In this document: in pieces, positions 24,122 to 35,900 of the stretch
How the letters are laid out: every line of letters begins with the position of its first letter
Position numbering within the stretch: the stretch's first letter is position 1
NCBI GenBank assembly: GCA_017415165.1
Contig: JAFQIY010000041.1
Span: 186,001-250,000 of the forward strand
DNA length: 64,000 bases
Direction of reading: 5' to 3'
Source: Oscillospiraceae bacterium
GTDB taxonomy: Bacteria; Bacillota; Clostridia; Oscillospirales; Ruminococcaceae
Notes under the pieces: generated by a model
Databases searched by the model: none
The model's input: the letters and a program-made list of their open reading frames with translations, nothing else
What the model was told of the DNA's origin: nothing
Program-made: the position numbers and the translations under genes

Positions 24122-24361
24122 TTACATTGATTTGTGGAATGTTCTGGAGATTACGTCGTCCTGCTGCTCCTTTGTAAGCTTATTGAAGTTTACAGCATAG
24201 CCCGAAACTCTGATTGTAAGCTGAGGATACTTTTCAGGGTGTGCCTGTGCGTCCAGAAGAAGTTCCTTGGTGAATACATTTACGTTGAGATGATGTCCGC
24301 CCTTGCTGACATAACCGTCAAGAAGTTCAATAAGGTTGTCAACCTGCTGATTAGCTGCCAT
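24122..24361 (-). CDS. Glycyl-radical subunit of a split pyruvate formate-lyase (GrcA-like)
   Basis: The 79-residue protein equals the C-terminal domain of normal pyruvate formate-lyase: [10 protein letters not shown] (21-30), [19 protein letters not shown] with radical-bearing G54, and the closing [15 protein letters not shown]. GrcA/YfiD proteins of this kind normally rescue damaged full-length PFL. Here the large PFL gene upstream lacks this domain altogether, so this protein must supply the glycine if the locus makes active enzyme. Start ATG 24361 is preferred because AAAGG lies nine bases upstream; an ATG three codons earlier is too close to it. Confidence 0.9.
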   Translation of the reverse strand: MAANQQVDNLIELLDGYVSKGGHHLNVNVFTKELLLDAQAHPEKYPQLTIRVSGYAVNFNKLTKEQQDDVISRTFHKSM

Positions 24362-24387
24362 AATAACCATCCTTTCTGCATAGTCGG

Positions 24388-24597
24388 TTAAAATTCATCT
24401 TCATATTCTTCGTAATCCATACCTTTATTCAGTGTTGGCTGACAGCAGGCTTTCTGTCCTGTGCCGCAGTCACTGCTTCGGTATGTCTGCACGGTCATTT
24501 CATCTGCGTCATCTGATGCAGTAATGTTAACGTGACCGCCGCCTTCACTCATAAGGCGGTCAAGCATATCCACAAGTTCATTTACTTTGTTATCCAC
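24388..24597 (-). CDS. Small Cys-containing relative of the glycyl-radical subunit N-terminus
   Basis: A 69-residue protein starting with GTG behind AAAGGG. Its first half ([20 protein letters not shown]) lines up with the first half of the next gene ([20 protein letters not shown]), but it then diverges into a Cys-containing stretch ([14 protein letters not shown]) and an acidic tail with no RVSGY motif. It looks like a duplicated linker segment that lost the radical domain. It might help the two PFL parts assemble; that is inference from position only. Confidence 0.7.
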   Translation of the reverse strand: MDNKVNELVDMLDRLMSEGGGHVNITASDDADEMTVQTYRSSDCGTGQKACCQPTLNKGMDYEEYEDEF

Positions 24598-24617
24598 AGT
24601 ACCGCCCTTTCGTGATT

Positions 24618-26696
24618 TTAGTTCTTATTTACTTCCTCGCTGAGTCTGTCGAGGTCAAGCTCTCCCATAAACACGGAATTATCCTTACCGAGAGCGTCAG
24701 GCACGATGGAGAATGTATTTGAGATACCGTCCTGAGCGTGCTTGAACGGAAGCTTTGCAACGCTGGCGAGGGAAGCTGTTGCGCCGTGTGTATCACGTCT
24801 GTGCATTGGGTTTGCGCCAGGTGCAAGAGGCTCGCCAATCTTTCTGCCGTCAGGTGTATTACCTGTTTTCTTACCGTACACAACGTTAGAAGTAATGGTA
24901 AGAATTGACATAGTCGGGATACTGTTTCTGTATGTATGGTGACGTCTGATTTTGTCCATAAACTTACGGACGATATTTACTGCAATCTGGTCAACACGGT
25001 CGTCGTTGTTGCCGTACTTAGGGAAATCGCCCTCTACTTCGTAGTCGACAACAATTCCGTTTTCGTCACGGATACACTTTACCTTAGCGTACTTGATTGC
25101 GCTGAGGGAGTCAGCTACAACGGAAAGTCCAGCGATACCTGTTGCAAAGTAACGCTTGACCTCTCTGTCGTGGAGAGCCATCTGGAGCTTTTCGTAGCTG
25201 TACTTATCGTGCATATAGTGGATAACATTAAGTGTATTTACATAGAGGGATGCGAGCCAGTCCATCATATCCTCGTACTTTTCCATAACATCGTCGTAAT
25301 CGAGGTAATCGCCTGTTACAGGGCGGTACTTAGGTCCAACCTGTTCCTTGAGACGCTCGTCCACACCGCCGTTGATAGCGTAAAGGAGACACTTTGCGAG
25401 GTTAGCTCTTGCGCCGAAGAACTGCATTTCCTTGCCCACAACCATTGAAGATACACAGCAGGCAATAGCATAGTCATCGCCGTGGACTGTTCTCATAAGG
25501 TCGTCATTTTCGTACTGTACGGAGGATGACTTGATAGACATTTCTGCACAATAAACCTTGAAGTTTCTCGGAAGCTTTGTAGACCAGAGCACTGTCATAT
25601 TAGGCTCAGGCGCACTGCCGAGGTTTTCAAGTGTATGGAGATAACGGAAGCTGTTCTTGGTAACGAGAGTACGTCCGTCGATACCTACGCCGCCGATTGA
25701 TTCGGTTACCCAAGTCGGGTCGCCTGAGAAAAGCTCATTATATTCAGGCGTACGTGCAAACTTGACCATACGGAGCTTCATAATGAAGTGGTCAACAAGC
25801 TCCTGTGCCTGAGATTCGGAAAGAATTCCCTTTTCGAGGTCACGCTGGATATAGATATCAAGGAATGTGGAGGTACGTCCGAGACTCATTGCTGCGCCGT
25901 TCTGCTCCTTAACAGCTGCGAGGTAGCCGAAATAGAGCCACTGGACAGCTTCCTGAGCGTTTGCGGCAGGCTTGGAGATGTCAAAGCCGTAAATATCACC
26001 GAGTTCCTTGAGTTCCTGGAGAGCCTTAACCTGGTCGGCAAGCTCCTCACGGAGTCTGATATTTTCATATGTCATTCTGACAAGAGATGTATCAATCTGA
26101 TGCTTCTTATCCTGAATAAGTCTGTCCACACCGTAAAGCGCTACACGGCGATAGTCACCGATGATACGTCCTCTGCCGTAAGCGTCGGGGAGACCTGTGA
26201 TAATAGCGGATTTTCTTGCCATTCTCATTTCAGGAGTATACGCATCAAAAACACCCTGATTGTGTGTTTTTCTGTATTTTGTAAAAATCTCCACAACCTC
26301 AGGGTCAACCTCATAGCCGTTTTCGCGGCAGGCATTCTGCGCCATTCTGATGCCGCCGAAGGGCTGGAGAGAACGCTTAAGCGGCTTATCTGTCTGGAGA
26401 CCGACAATTTTTTCGAGGTCCTTATTTATGTAACCTGCGCCGTGAGATGTAATTGTGGAAATAATCTTAGTGTCCATATCAAGAACACCGCCTGCTTCAC
26501 GTTCCTTCTGAAACAGGTCAAGCACCTCTTTCCAGAGCGCCTTTGTTGTTTCGGTAGGTGCGGCAAGGAACGACGAGTCGCCGTCATACGGTGTATAGTT
26601 ATTCTGAATAAAATCTCTTACGTTGATGGAAGTGCTCCAACGTCCGAGCTTAAATCCCGCCCACTGGGAAGGGAGTTCCATAGGCTTCATAAACAT
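24618..26696 (-). CDS. pflB: Pyruvate formate-lyase core lacking the glycyl-radical domain
   Basis: The 692-residue protein is formate C-acetyltransferase through to the end of the barrel: active-site pair C413-C414 (AIACCVSS), [10 protein letters not shown], and late blocks GANPMHRRD and [15 protein letters not shown]. It stops soon after, whereas complete homologues continue about 65-70 residues with the RVSGYAV glycine loop. That part is encoded separately at 24122-24361. The gene starts at ATG 26696 behind AAAGGA. PFL converts pyruvate and CoA to acetyl-CoA and formate and is oxygen-sensitive. Locus order is pflB, small protein, glycyl subunit, pflA. Confidence 0.93.
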   Translation of the reverse strand: MFMKPMELPSQWAGFKLGRWSTSINVRDFIQNNYTPYDGDSSFLAAPTETTKALWKEVLDLFQKEREAGGVLDMDTKIISTITSHGAGYINKDLEKIVGLQTDKPLKRSLQPFGGIRMAQNACRENGYEVDPEVVEIFTKYRKTHNQGVFDAYTPEMRMARKSAIITGLPDAYGRGRIIGDYRRVALYGVDRLIQDKKHQIDTSLVRMTYENIRLREELADQVKALQELKELGDIYGFDISKPAANAQEAVQWLYFGYLAAVKEQNGAAMSLGRTSTFLDIYIQRDLEKGILSESQAQELVDHFIMKLRMVKFARTPEYNELFSGDPTWVTESIGGVGIDGRTLVTKNSFRYLHTLENLGSAPEPNMTVLWSTKLPRNFKVYCAEMSIKSSSVQYENDDLMRTVHGDDYAIACCVSSMVVGKEMQFFGARANLAKCLLYAINGGVDERLKEQVGPKYRPVTGDYLDYDDVMEKYEDMMDWLASLYVNTLNVIHYMHDKYSYEKLQMALHDREVKRYFATGIAGLSVVADSLSAIKYAKVKCIRDENGIVVDYEVEGDFPKYGNNDDRVDQIAVNIVRKFMDKIRRHHTYRNSIPTMSILTITSNVVYGKKTGNTPDGRKIGEPLAPGANPMHRRDTHGATASLASVAKLPFKHAQDGISNTFSIVPDALGKDNSVFMGELDLDRLSEEVNKN

Positions 26697-26736
26697 TCAA
26701 TCCTTTCAAAAAAACAACCATTTCAAACCTATATAA

Positions 26737-26797
26737 ATTATACATCATTTTCCCCCGAGTTACAAGTAGCAAATCAATATTTATCAATATATTGATA
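26737..26797 (-). promoter_or_regulatory. Promoter of the pfl locus and upstream palindrome
   Basis: On the reverse strand TTGTAA (26760-26765), 17 bases, TATAAT (26737-26742). A perfect 16-bp palindrome TATCAATATATTGATA lies at 26782-26797, 17 bases upstream of the -35 box, where an activator could bind. No Rex-type TTGTTA...TAACAA site is seen here, unlike at adhE. Confidence 0.55.
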
Positions 26798-26960
26798 TTT
26801 TTTTCATATTTACCACAACATATTGTTTCTTTCGCACAAATTTGCAGCAGCAAATGTCAAAAGTATTCTCAACTATATATAATGCATATAAAATAAAACA
26901 AGTTGCATCCATTCGAAATTGCAAACTTTGTGAATTTATTATATAAAATTCAAAATTCAC

Positions 26961-26989
26961 TTGCATTGTGACATTATATGTGATATAAT
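26961..26989 (+). promoter_or_regulatory. Promoter of the HD-GYP gene
   Basis: TTGCAT (26961-26966), 17 bases, TATAAT (26984-26989). The rest of the divergent gap holds only AT-rich sequence. Confidence 0.55.
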
Positions 26990-27051
26990 ATTATGTAGTA
27001 AAAAACCAAGTACATCTTTAACACTATTATTTATAGAAAAAGAGGATTATA

Positions 27052-28719
27052 ATGGACAATAATTTATTCAAGAAATCCGATGAAAGCACTACCAGATTTC
27101 TTGCTAATGCCCTGCTTTGCTGTATCGGATTATTTGCGATTTCCTGGGCTCTGAACCAATTGGAGGTTTTTGTAATTGATAAGGCGGCGTTCACAATTGT
27201 TACGCTTGCCTGCGGTATTATTTTCTGCGTGCCCAAGGCTGCGCTGCTGATACGCAGGAAATATGAGGACTGGATGAAGTATGCTGTTATAGTTTCGGCA
27301 ATTCTGGCGATAAATCTTGCTTACAGTGTTCTTACATATCATATGGTAATGATGCTGGCATTCCCGCTTGTTATGTCGGTAATGTACTTTGACCCGAAGC
27401 TTACGCTGTTTACAACAATTTCGTCGGCTTTTATGATGACTGCTTCTCACATAATCAGCTTCTTTATTTCAATTATGGACGATGACCCTCTTGAAAGTCT
27501 GCACGCTATCATAGTATACGGACTTATGCCAAGGCTATTTATTTACTGCTCTTTTGCGCTGATTTGCTTTGTGCTGGGACTTATTACTCAGAAGGTGTTC
27601 CGCAGGCTTGACACACAGAATTCAGAAATTGAACGAAGTAAAAAAGGTCTTGACACTGTTATCAAGGTATCACGTTCTCTTTACGAAGCAACAGATATGG
27701 TTGAGCTTGCAAGCCTTATAAGATACGCGGTTTACACGGTTACAACCGAGATGCAGGGAAACACTGTTGCACCTGTTACGGTTGTTGGTTTCAGGGGTGA
27801 GGACGGTGTATTCCACTACCTTGACAACAATCTTGTCCACGGCACCTGCATTGCAAGGGACGGCAGCCTTGAAACCGTACTTCCGAACACAAAATTTATT
27901 TATCCTATTTCCCGTCAGAAAGTATGGGACGACATTCAGGTACACCGGAATGGAATCGGAATGACTTTCTACGAACAAGGTGAACTGCTTTGCTACATTT
28001 CAATGGAGTTCCCTGTTGACAGTGAGGATACGCTTCTCCACAACACGCTTGAAATTCTTTACAACAACGTAAACACTGCTCTGAGACAGACAAAAATGAA
28101 CAACGACATTTTCAGAACGCAGGAAGCGATTATCCTTTCCTTTGCGGAAATTTCCGAATCCAAGTCCAGACAGACAGGTCAGCACGTTAAACGTGTTTCC
28201 GAATATATGAAGATTATGGCTGCTTATGACGGCTACAGCGAAGAAGAATGCAATGAAATTGCTCTTGCGGCTATGATGCATGACATCGGCAAGCTTATGA
28301 TTCCGCCTGAAATTCTCGAAAAGCCGTCACGACTTACTCCTGAGGAATTTGCTGTAATCAAGAGTCACGTTACCTATGGTGAAGAATTGCTGCACAACTC
28401 TCCGGGTGAAGTTATGACAATGGCAAGGAGAATCGCTTTACAGCATCACGAACGCTGGGACGGACGAGGTTATCTCGGTTATGCAGGTGAGGATATAGAC
28501 TATATCTCACGTTTTGTTGCTGTTGCAGACGTATTTGATGCACTTGTTTCCAAGCGCTCCTACAAGGATGGATGGCCGCCTGATGAGGCTTATGCTGAAA
28601 TTGTCAAGCAGAGGGGGGCACAGTTCGCTCCTCACGCTGTTGATATCTTTGTAAAGAGCTACGACAAAATTCTCGAAATTCTTGCACAGTACCCTGACCA
28701 GGTTGCTCAGTCTGCATAA
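27052..28719 (+). CDS. Membrane HD-GYP phosphodiesterase
   Basis: The 555-residue protein has five or six N-terminal membrane segments (about 15-175), a GAF-like or unclassified middle (about 200-345) and a C-terminal HD-GYP domain. The metal ligands are present: HDIGK, HHERWDGRGY and DVFDALVSKRSYK. HD-GYP enzymes hydrolyse cyclic di-GMP to GMP; here the third letter of GYP is Leu, a tolerated variant in some members. The membrane part probably senses a signal. GAGGAT lies ahead of ATG 27052. It is a single gene followed by the fructokinase promoter. Confidence 0.87.
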   Translation: MDNNLFKKSDESTTRFLANALLCCIGLFAISWALNQLEVFVIDKAAFTIVTLACGIIFCVPKAALLIRRKYEDWMKYAVIVSAILAINLAYSVLTYHMVMMLAFPLVMSVMYFDPKLTLFTTISSAFMMTASHIISFFISIMDDDPLESLHAIIVYGLMPRLFIYCSFALICFVLGLITQKVFRRLDTQNSEIERSKKGLDTVIKVSRSLYEATDMVELASLIRYAVYTVTTEMQGNTVAPVTVVGFRGEDGVFHYLDNNLVHGTCIARDGSLETVLPNTKFIYPISRQKVWDDIQVHRNGIGMTFYEQGELLCYISMEFPVDSEDTLLHNTLEILYNNVNTALRQTKMNNDIFRTQEAIILSFAEISESKSRQTGQHVKRVSEYMKIMAAYDGYSEEECNEIALAAMMHDIGKLMIPPEILEKPSRLTPEEFAVIKSHVTYGEELLHNSPGEVMTMARRIALQHHERWDGRGYLGYAGEDIDYISRFVAVADVFDALVSKRSYKDGWPPDEAYAEIVKQRGAQFAPHAVDIFVKSYDKILEILAQYPDQVAQSA

Positions 28720-28814
28720 AATAATTTTGGCAAAATCACGAAAAAGCCTTGCAATTGTTGAAAAATATGCTATAATATTCATAATGGTGTATTATTTTGA
28801 AAGAGGGGTTACAA

Positions 28815-29777
28815 ATGCCTGATATTATGGCAATCGGTGAAATGCTGGTAGACTTTACTGCTGTTACCGAAGAAAACGGGGATATCTTTTATAAGCAAAA
28901 TCCCGGAGGTGCGCCTGCAAATGTTGCTGTTATGGCTGCAAAGCTCGGTGTTTCAAGCGGCTTCATAGGCAAAATGGGCAAGGATATGTTCGGCACATAT
29001 CTTAAAGAAACTCTTGAAAATGAGGGCGTTGACACTAAAGGTGTAAAGCTTGACAAGGGGTACTCCACTACCCTTGCGTTCGTCCGCAAAAATGAGGACG
29101 GCGACCGTGATTTTGTTTTTTACAGAAATAACAGTGCTGACCTTAACCTCAGCTACAGTGAGGTTAATCTGAAGCTGATTGACAGCTGCAAGCTGCTCCA
29201 TTTCGGTGCGCTTCTGCTTACATCAGAGCCGTCTAAGTCGGCAGTTATCAATACAGTTGAGTATGCTAAACAGCAGGGCAAAATCATTACCTACGACCCT
29301 AACTGGCGTGAGCATTTATGGTCCTCAAGGGCTGAGGCTGTAAAGGCAATGAGAAGCGTACTCCGCTACGTCGACATTATAAAGGTTTCGGAGCTTGAAC
29401 TGCAGATTATTACGGACAGCGGAAATCTGCTTCCGTCAATTGCAAAGCTTCTGAACGAAGGCGTAAAGGTTGTTTGTATTACGCAGGGCGCAAAGGGCTG
29501 TATCATTGCTACAAGAAAAGGTATTGAGCGCTTCCCTACTTTTGATGTGGAAACCATTGATACTCTTGGTGCAGGCGACAGCTTCTTTGGTGCATTTATT
29601 TCGCAGATTATCAAGTCAGGCAAATCTATGGACGAGCTTGATATGAATGACCTGCGTGAGTTTGCGGTGTATGCAAATGCCTGCGGATCGCTGAGCTCAA
29701 CTAAGGTAGGAGCAATTCCTGCTATGCCGACTCACGATGAGATTATGGCGCTTGTTGAAAAGGGAATGAAATATTAA
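28815..29777 (+). CDS. PfkB-family carbohydrate kinase, probably fructokinase
   Basis: The 320-residue protein is a ribokinase/PfkB-family sugar kinase: N-terminal GEMLVDFT, NPGGAPANVAVMAAKLG, and the anion-hole/catalytic motif DTLGAGDSFFGAF with the base Asp. The best match in memory is ScrK-type fructokinase (fructose to fructose-6-phosphate), but other hexose or nucleoside substrates cannot be excluded. ATG 28815 follows AGAGGGG; an in-frame TTG 18 bases upstream includes that site in its coding sequence and is rejected. TTGCAA and TATAAT lie just upstream with a 16-base spacer. Confidence 0.87.
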   Translation: MPDIMAIGEMLVDFTAVTEENGDIFYKQNPGGAPANVAVMAAKLGVSSGFIGKMGKDMFGTYLKETLENEGVDTKGVKLDKGYSTTLAFVRKNEDGDRDFVFYRNNSADLNLSYSEVNLKLIDSCKLLHFGALLLTSEPSKSAVINTVEYAKQQGKIITYDPNWREHLWSSRAEAVKAMRSVLRYVDIIKVSELELQIITDSGNLLPSIAKLLNEGVKVVCITQGAKGCIIATRKGIERFPTFDVETIDTLGAGDSFFGAFISQIIKSGKSMDELDMNDLREFAVYANACGSLSSTKVGAIPAMPTHDEIMALVEKGMKY

Positions 29778-29781
29778 AAGC

Positions 29782-29904
29782 AAGTGCACGGTTTAAGGGG
29801 TGCTCCCTTTTCCAATCCGTAATAAACAAATCAAGGGTATCGAGTTTGCTGCTCGGTACCCTTAATTACTTTTATACGGTCATTACCTTAAATGCCGTGC
29901 ACTT
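29782..29904 (+). other. Nested multi-stem RNA or cruciform element
   Basis: A 17-bp outer stem (29782-29798 with 29886-29904, two-base bulge; AAGTGCACGG with CCGTGCACTT) encloses a CCGTA/TACGG stem and an inner hairpin AAGGGTATCGAG/CTCGGTACCCTT followed by TTAATTACTTTT. The inner hairpin is a likely terminator of the kinase gene. The long outer pairing is unusual for a terminator. Confidence 0.6.
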
Positions 29905-29917
29905 TTGTTGTTTTATG

Positions 29918-29957
29918 AAAATATCCTTACAGCTTTTACACTGTAAGGATATTTTTT
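29918..29957 (-). terminator. Bidirectional terminator
   Basis: AAAATATCCTTACAG and CTGTAAGGATATTTT pair over 15 bp with T-runs both ways; it ends the giant surface protein gene. Confidence 0.85.
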
Positions 29958-29986
29958 GTTATGCGTACTCTTTAAGAGTATTTACT

Positions 29987-32900
29987 TTATGCTGCGGGAA
30001 ATAAGGAACTCATTTTTTCAATTTCAGCAATTTTTTCTGCATATTCTTCAGAGACAATTGCTTCATTGGCAGAACTTAATTCTTCAATGATAATTCCGAT
30101 TGTAAGTGCGCCCTTTGATGTAAGAACAGGATAATATCCTTCAGGCATAGTATTTCCAATCGTAATCAAGCTTGCATCGCCGCACTTTGCCATAAGAACC
30201 TTGCCTGCGTAGTCTTCTGTCAGGGTAACAGGATTACCATTTTCATCAAGAAGTGTTATTGTAAATGGATCACCATATATTGCACCAAGTTTAATCTTAG
30301 ATGCATTCTTATATGGGTAGATAATTTCTGAATTCTCACCAGAAGTCACCACAAATGTTGCAGTAAGACTCGCCTTATCCTCAAGAACTATCTTATTGTT
30401 AAATCCAATGTATTGCACATTTATGCTTCCTGTTACATTTACATAATCAGCGAAAACAGCAATGCCCTTACCTGTTACCTTACCTACATTAATAGCTGAA
30501 TATACAGCAAAATCGTATGTACCAATATTAACATTAATCGGAAGCTCTGCATTTGTTTTTGCATTAATCTTTTTCAGCTGAACATAAGGCGAAATCACTA
30601 AATTACCTGTAGACTTAATATCACCTGTCAGATTAACTGTAACATTACCAGCCGATTCTAATGAATTGAACTCAATAGTACCGTATTTCTTAGCTGCAGG
30701 AAGTGGAAGTGCACCCTTGATTGTTTCATCATGAGCAAGGCATACTGTATAGTAACCTTCAGGATTGTTGATACGGTTGATTTCTGTCATCATATCCTTG
30801 AGACTTGCATACAAGGACGGCTTTCCTTCTTCGTCATCTTCATTCTCATAAGCCCAGAGTATATACATATCATCAGCTATGCCTGCGATAAGCTTATTGC
30901 CCGAACGTACTACTGAATAATCGGAATAATAATCGTCCTCACCGTAAAGCATTACCATATCTATATCGTAATCGCCTGTGATGTTCATTACGTCGAAGTT
31001 ACCGTCAGGGAATTCATATATAAGTTCGCCATCCATAAGTCTTACGCCGAGAGACTGTCCGCCAATGAATGTGCCGACCTTAATTTTTGATGCGTTCTTA
31101 TACTGATATTCGAGAACAGTTTCATCAGATGAGTAAATTTTTGCTGCTGTAAGGCTTGCCTTTTCTCCAAGAACTATCGTGCCGCCGACATTAAGCTCTG
31201 CAACATTTATTTTGCCGCTTATATCTGCACCGCTCCAGAAAGCTGCACCGCCCTTTGCACCATTTACATTGCCTGCATTGATATAATTATATGTAGTAAA
31301 ATAATATGCTCCTGCATTGATATTTATTGGGAGCAAAGCACCTGTCTTTGCGTTCTTTTTCACTACATTAACACCTGCTGAGAACCAAATGTTACCTGTC
31401 AGCTTGATATCACCTGTCAGGTAAAGTGTAACATCTCCTTCGCTTGGTTTAAAGGTAATGGAGTGATACTTCTTAGCTGTCGGGAGAGGAAGTGCACCTG
31501 TAATTTCTTCATTTTCGGAAAGGTAAATGGTATAGTTTCCATTTGCATTTCCAATTCGTGTGATTTCGCTCATAATATCCTTAAGGTTTGCATACAGGGT
31601 TGTATTTCCTGCATCATCTTCAAGGATATACAGCATATTTGTCTGACCTGCGATAAGCTTATTGCCAGAACGGATTACAGAAAGGTCTTCCTGACCCTGG
31701 AGAACGATATTTCCATAGTAGTTACCTGTAATTGCAGCTACTTCCATACCGTTGTCAAAAACAACATTGCTTTCCTTTCCAGGCTCCTTGAATGCAACTG
31801 TAAGCTTATCCTCGCTTGCAAAGCCTGTCTTGCCGATTGTGAACTTCTTGCCATATGTGAGAGTAAGGCGACTTGTTTCAGAGTCAGGAACAGTTATCTT
31901 ATCTGCTGTGAGGTCTCCTAATACAACTGCATCAGGTCCTACATTGAGATTGCCTGTTACGGTAACCTTATCGTTGATTGTTGATGAGTTGATAAGGAGA
32001 TTTGCAGCACTTACGCTGCCTGCAATATCTGTGTTGTCGAAAAGCACACTGCTTTTTGAAGTGATATTTGTAATTTCACTTCCTGTAACATTATAAAGAT
32101 ACAGCATATATGCGCCTGCATTGATTTTATATGCTACAGGATTATAGGATGTACCTGATTTTTTAAGTGCTGAAAGCGCAACGTTTGTAAACATTGTATC
32201 GCCTGTAAGTGTAATTGAATTACCTACAAAAGTAAGGTCTGTTTCAGTGTCTGCCATAATGCTGAGTGCAGCATATGTGCCCTTCTTAGGCATTGTCATA
32301 GCACCGCCGATATCGTAATCGCCGAGAAGCTTGATTACATACTGTGCATTCTTGTTGTTTGCTGCATTTATTGAGCTTACAACATCAGCCCACGTTGCCA
32401 TTTTATACACATTTTCTCCGTCAGGAGAAAGGTAAAGCTTTACGCTTCTGAGGTAAACATTATTGCCTGTTCTGCTTACTGTGTATTCATAAAGCTCATC
32501 AGGACAGGATGCTTCTGCTATCTTGAAGCAAGCAAGATTTGCTGTCTTGGAAGTAAAGAGATGCTGTCCGTCTGTAAATTTGCTTTCACCTGTGAAGGTA
32601 ATTGTTCCGTTGGCATTACCTGTGACAGAAACAGGAGTAAAGCCTTCCTCGTAATAAATTGCTGATGCAGCAACACCTTCAATATCCTTGATTGTTACCT
32701 TGGAAGCACTTGGAACAACAAGCTTGGAGTTTGCTTCCATAACAAGCTTTGTGAAGCTTGCTGTTGCTGCTGTTGTCATAGATGCATTTTCCTTGATTGT
32801 AACTGTTCCAAAGCCTGAAAGCGGAACACAGAGATTATTGTCTGTACCCCATTCAAGAGCAAATTTCGAACCGCCCTTGAGAGTCTTCATAGATGCTGAT

Positions 32901-35900
32901 GTAAAGCCTGTGAGAGAAAGGTTTTTGCTTGCTGTGAGTGTAAATGGCTTACTGCTTTCGAGGGTAATATTTTCAAAAGCAAGATTTCCCTTTGCGGAAA
33001 TAGCTGTATTATTAACAGTAAGAGTTTTGCCTGAGCCTACAAAGGTAATACCAGCTGCCTTTGCTGCCGCAGGAAGAACAAGGTTATTTACGGTTACATC
33101 GTCAAGGAGCGTAACTGTAAATTCCTTATCTGCGCTGCCTGCCGCATTGATAGCCGCAAGGGCGTCCTCCCAGAGAGTGTAGCTTCCGAGATCCTCAACT
33201 ATGATTGAAGCTGAAGCAAATCTGAGTTCATTGTCAACGCGGATAAGTGAAAGATTATCGCCGCTTTCTGTTTTTGCGGATGTAGTAAAGGTGGTTGCCT
33301 TAACAGATGTGTTTGCAACAACAAGAGCTGTCTGTCCGTTTTCAGCGATATTTTCTCTTTTTTCTTTACCTTCATCATCTACACCAATTACAGTACTTGC
33401 AAAAACAGTAATAGGTGTACCGTCTGTTGTAACCTTGCCTGTTATTTCAATCGGCACTTCATACGAAACCATAGAATTTGAACCTGTTGACTTCAGATTG
33501 CCGATTGTAACATTTCCTTCGCCGACTGAAGCAAAGAAGGCATTATCTGACATTGTAAGGTTTGCAATGTTCAAAGCCTTTATATTCGAGTTTATATATG
33601 TCTCATTTTCAAGCACAAGGTTTTTAACAACAACTGTAGCTTCGTTATTGACAAATGATAAAGACGTATTATCAACAGTAATATTCTGTGCAGAAAGAAC
33701 TTCACCTAAAATAAAGTAATAACTCTCGCTGCCGCAAAGTTTCAGCACAAAAGAGCCTGTTGCGATGTCTCCGTGGAATGCTGCACCGTTAAGGAATGTA
33801 AGATTTGTTTTAAGGGTAATATCACCTGTTATATTAAAGCCTGCACCCTCAAAAATAATTTCCTTAGCCTTAGCTGTATTAAATACGCTTCCGCTCAGTA
33901 CGATTGTATCTTCTTCACCTGTATATGTAACAGTATATTTAGCGGTAGATTTTGCTGCTTCATCTATATAAGCGATTGCTTCCTCCAATGTTACTCTTCT
34001 TACTGTCTTTGTTCCGTCAGTAATGGTATAATCAGCAGTGGCTACAGCGTAATAGTAACGTAAGCCTTCTCCGTTATACACCTTTTGGATACCGCATATA
34101 ACATTAGGCTCAACACCTGTATTTACGATATTGAACATATCAACGGAAAAATCATTGTCCGTATAAACAATAGCATAATCGGAAGCATAATCAATACTTG
34201 AAGCATAAATATTGACTATCGGCGCGTTAATCTTGCCGCCAAAATGTATACCTGCATTTTCACCTGTAGCTCCAAGCACAATCTTAGAAGTTGCCTTTGC
34301 GGTGTAATTTACAAAATCAATACTGCCGCTTACAACATTGAATTCAGAATTTTCTCCAAGTGTAAGGTTTGTACCGTATGTGCTGTATAAAAGCTTTACC
34401 GCAGTATTATCAGGAACAGTAATATTCTTAAAATCAATAACGCTTGCAAGCAAATATTCACTTTCCGATGCTTCAAAAGTCAGCGAGCCTGTTTCCGAGC
34501 CGTTGATAACCACAGGAACATAATTAACCATACCATCTCCGAAGGTCAGGGTATGTTCACCTGTTTCAATTGTGTATACAGGCAAAAGTGCATTCTGCTC
34601 AACGCCCTTAACGCCCTTAATGGTTACGTCGGAATTGAGCACCATATTGGAATTGAAAGTAATTGCAAAGCCTGCACCATTGATTGTAAAATCGTATTCA
34701 GGCATAGTTTTGCCGCTATATTCTGCGTCAGCAAGAAGTGTGATTGTTGCATCATCTGCCTTGACAGCACCGATTGCAGCGTCAAGAGTTGCATACACTC
34801 TTCCGCCGATTCTTGCAATGCCGTCTCCTGATTCCATATAGTTTTCTTCGTGATTATCGTAGGAATAAGTTGTGGAGTTACAGGTGTTTACTGAATAAAG
34901 ATAGTCATCTGAAGAAGGCTGCTCAGGAGTATGGGCATTGACAGTACCGTCGCCATATGGTCCGTATGTAAAATCATACGACGAGCCGTCACTGTCTACA
35001 ACATTGAAATAATGGTAATCGTAATCATTATCATTGTCGTCCCATGTTACGTCAACATTATACCATTCGGTTGTACCGCCATTGTCAAGACCTATCTGAT
35101 TCCACGCGTGTCCGCCGCCGTTACCGATACCTGTAACGTAAAGCACCTGAATATCAAGAGCATTCATAAACATCTGGAAGCACTTTGCATAGGATTCACA
35201 TACAGCCTTACCGTCAACAAGCAGACCTGAAATGTCGTGGGCGTGGGCTGCACCCGAAACATAATCCGTAGCCTCGCAAAGATAGTTGTGAATATACCAT
35301 TCCTGAGTATATTCATTACCATACATTGCTGCTTCACTAAGTACCTGCTCAACCTCAGTCATTATCTGATTTTTTACAGTCATTCTGTAATCGCCATCTA
35401 TATAATCGATAGCTGCATCATCAATACCGAAGGCTATACTTGTAGAACCTGAACCACCAGAAGAATAATAACCGTGTCCCATCCAGAAGAACTGCGGATT
35501 ATCTGCTCTGATTGCGACAAAAACTTTAAAAAGGTCAGCGCCGACATCATAATCTGCAACCTCTATTGGTTCAAAATAATAATTATCATAGCTCGAATGA
35601 AGCACTGCATCATATTCAGCCGAAGTATCAATTTTCACCGCTGCTTCATAACAAGAATTGTACACCTTTTTAAGGCTTGTTGAAAGCGCATTATATCCAT
35701 CAAGGCTACTGTACTCACTCTGAGCAGAGTAATAGCTTGGTGCTGTAACACAGGAAATGCTGTCATCGGAAACTTCGTCATCACCGTAATCTTCGTGATA
35801 GTATTCATACTGCATCAGCCCTTCACCTATATATGGAGAGATATAGTGATATATCTCAGGCTCAGCAGCTTCCTCTGCTTCTTCCTCGGATACTTCCTCA

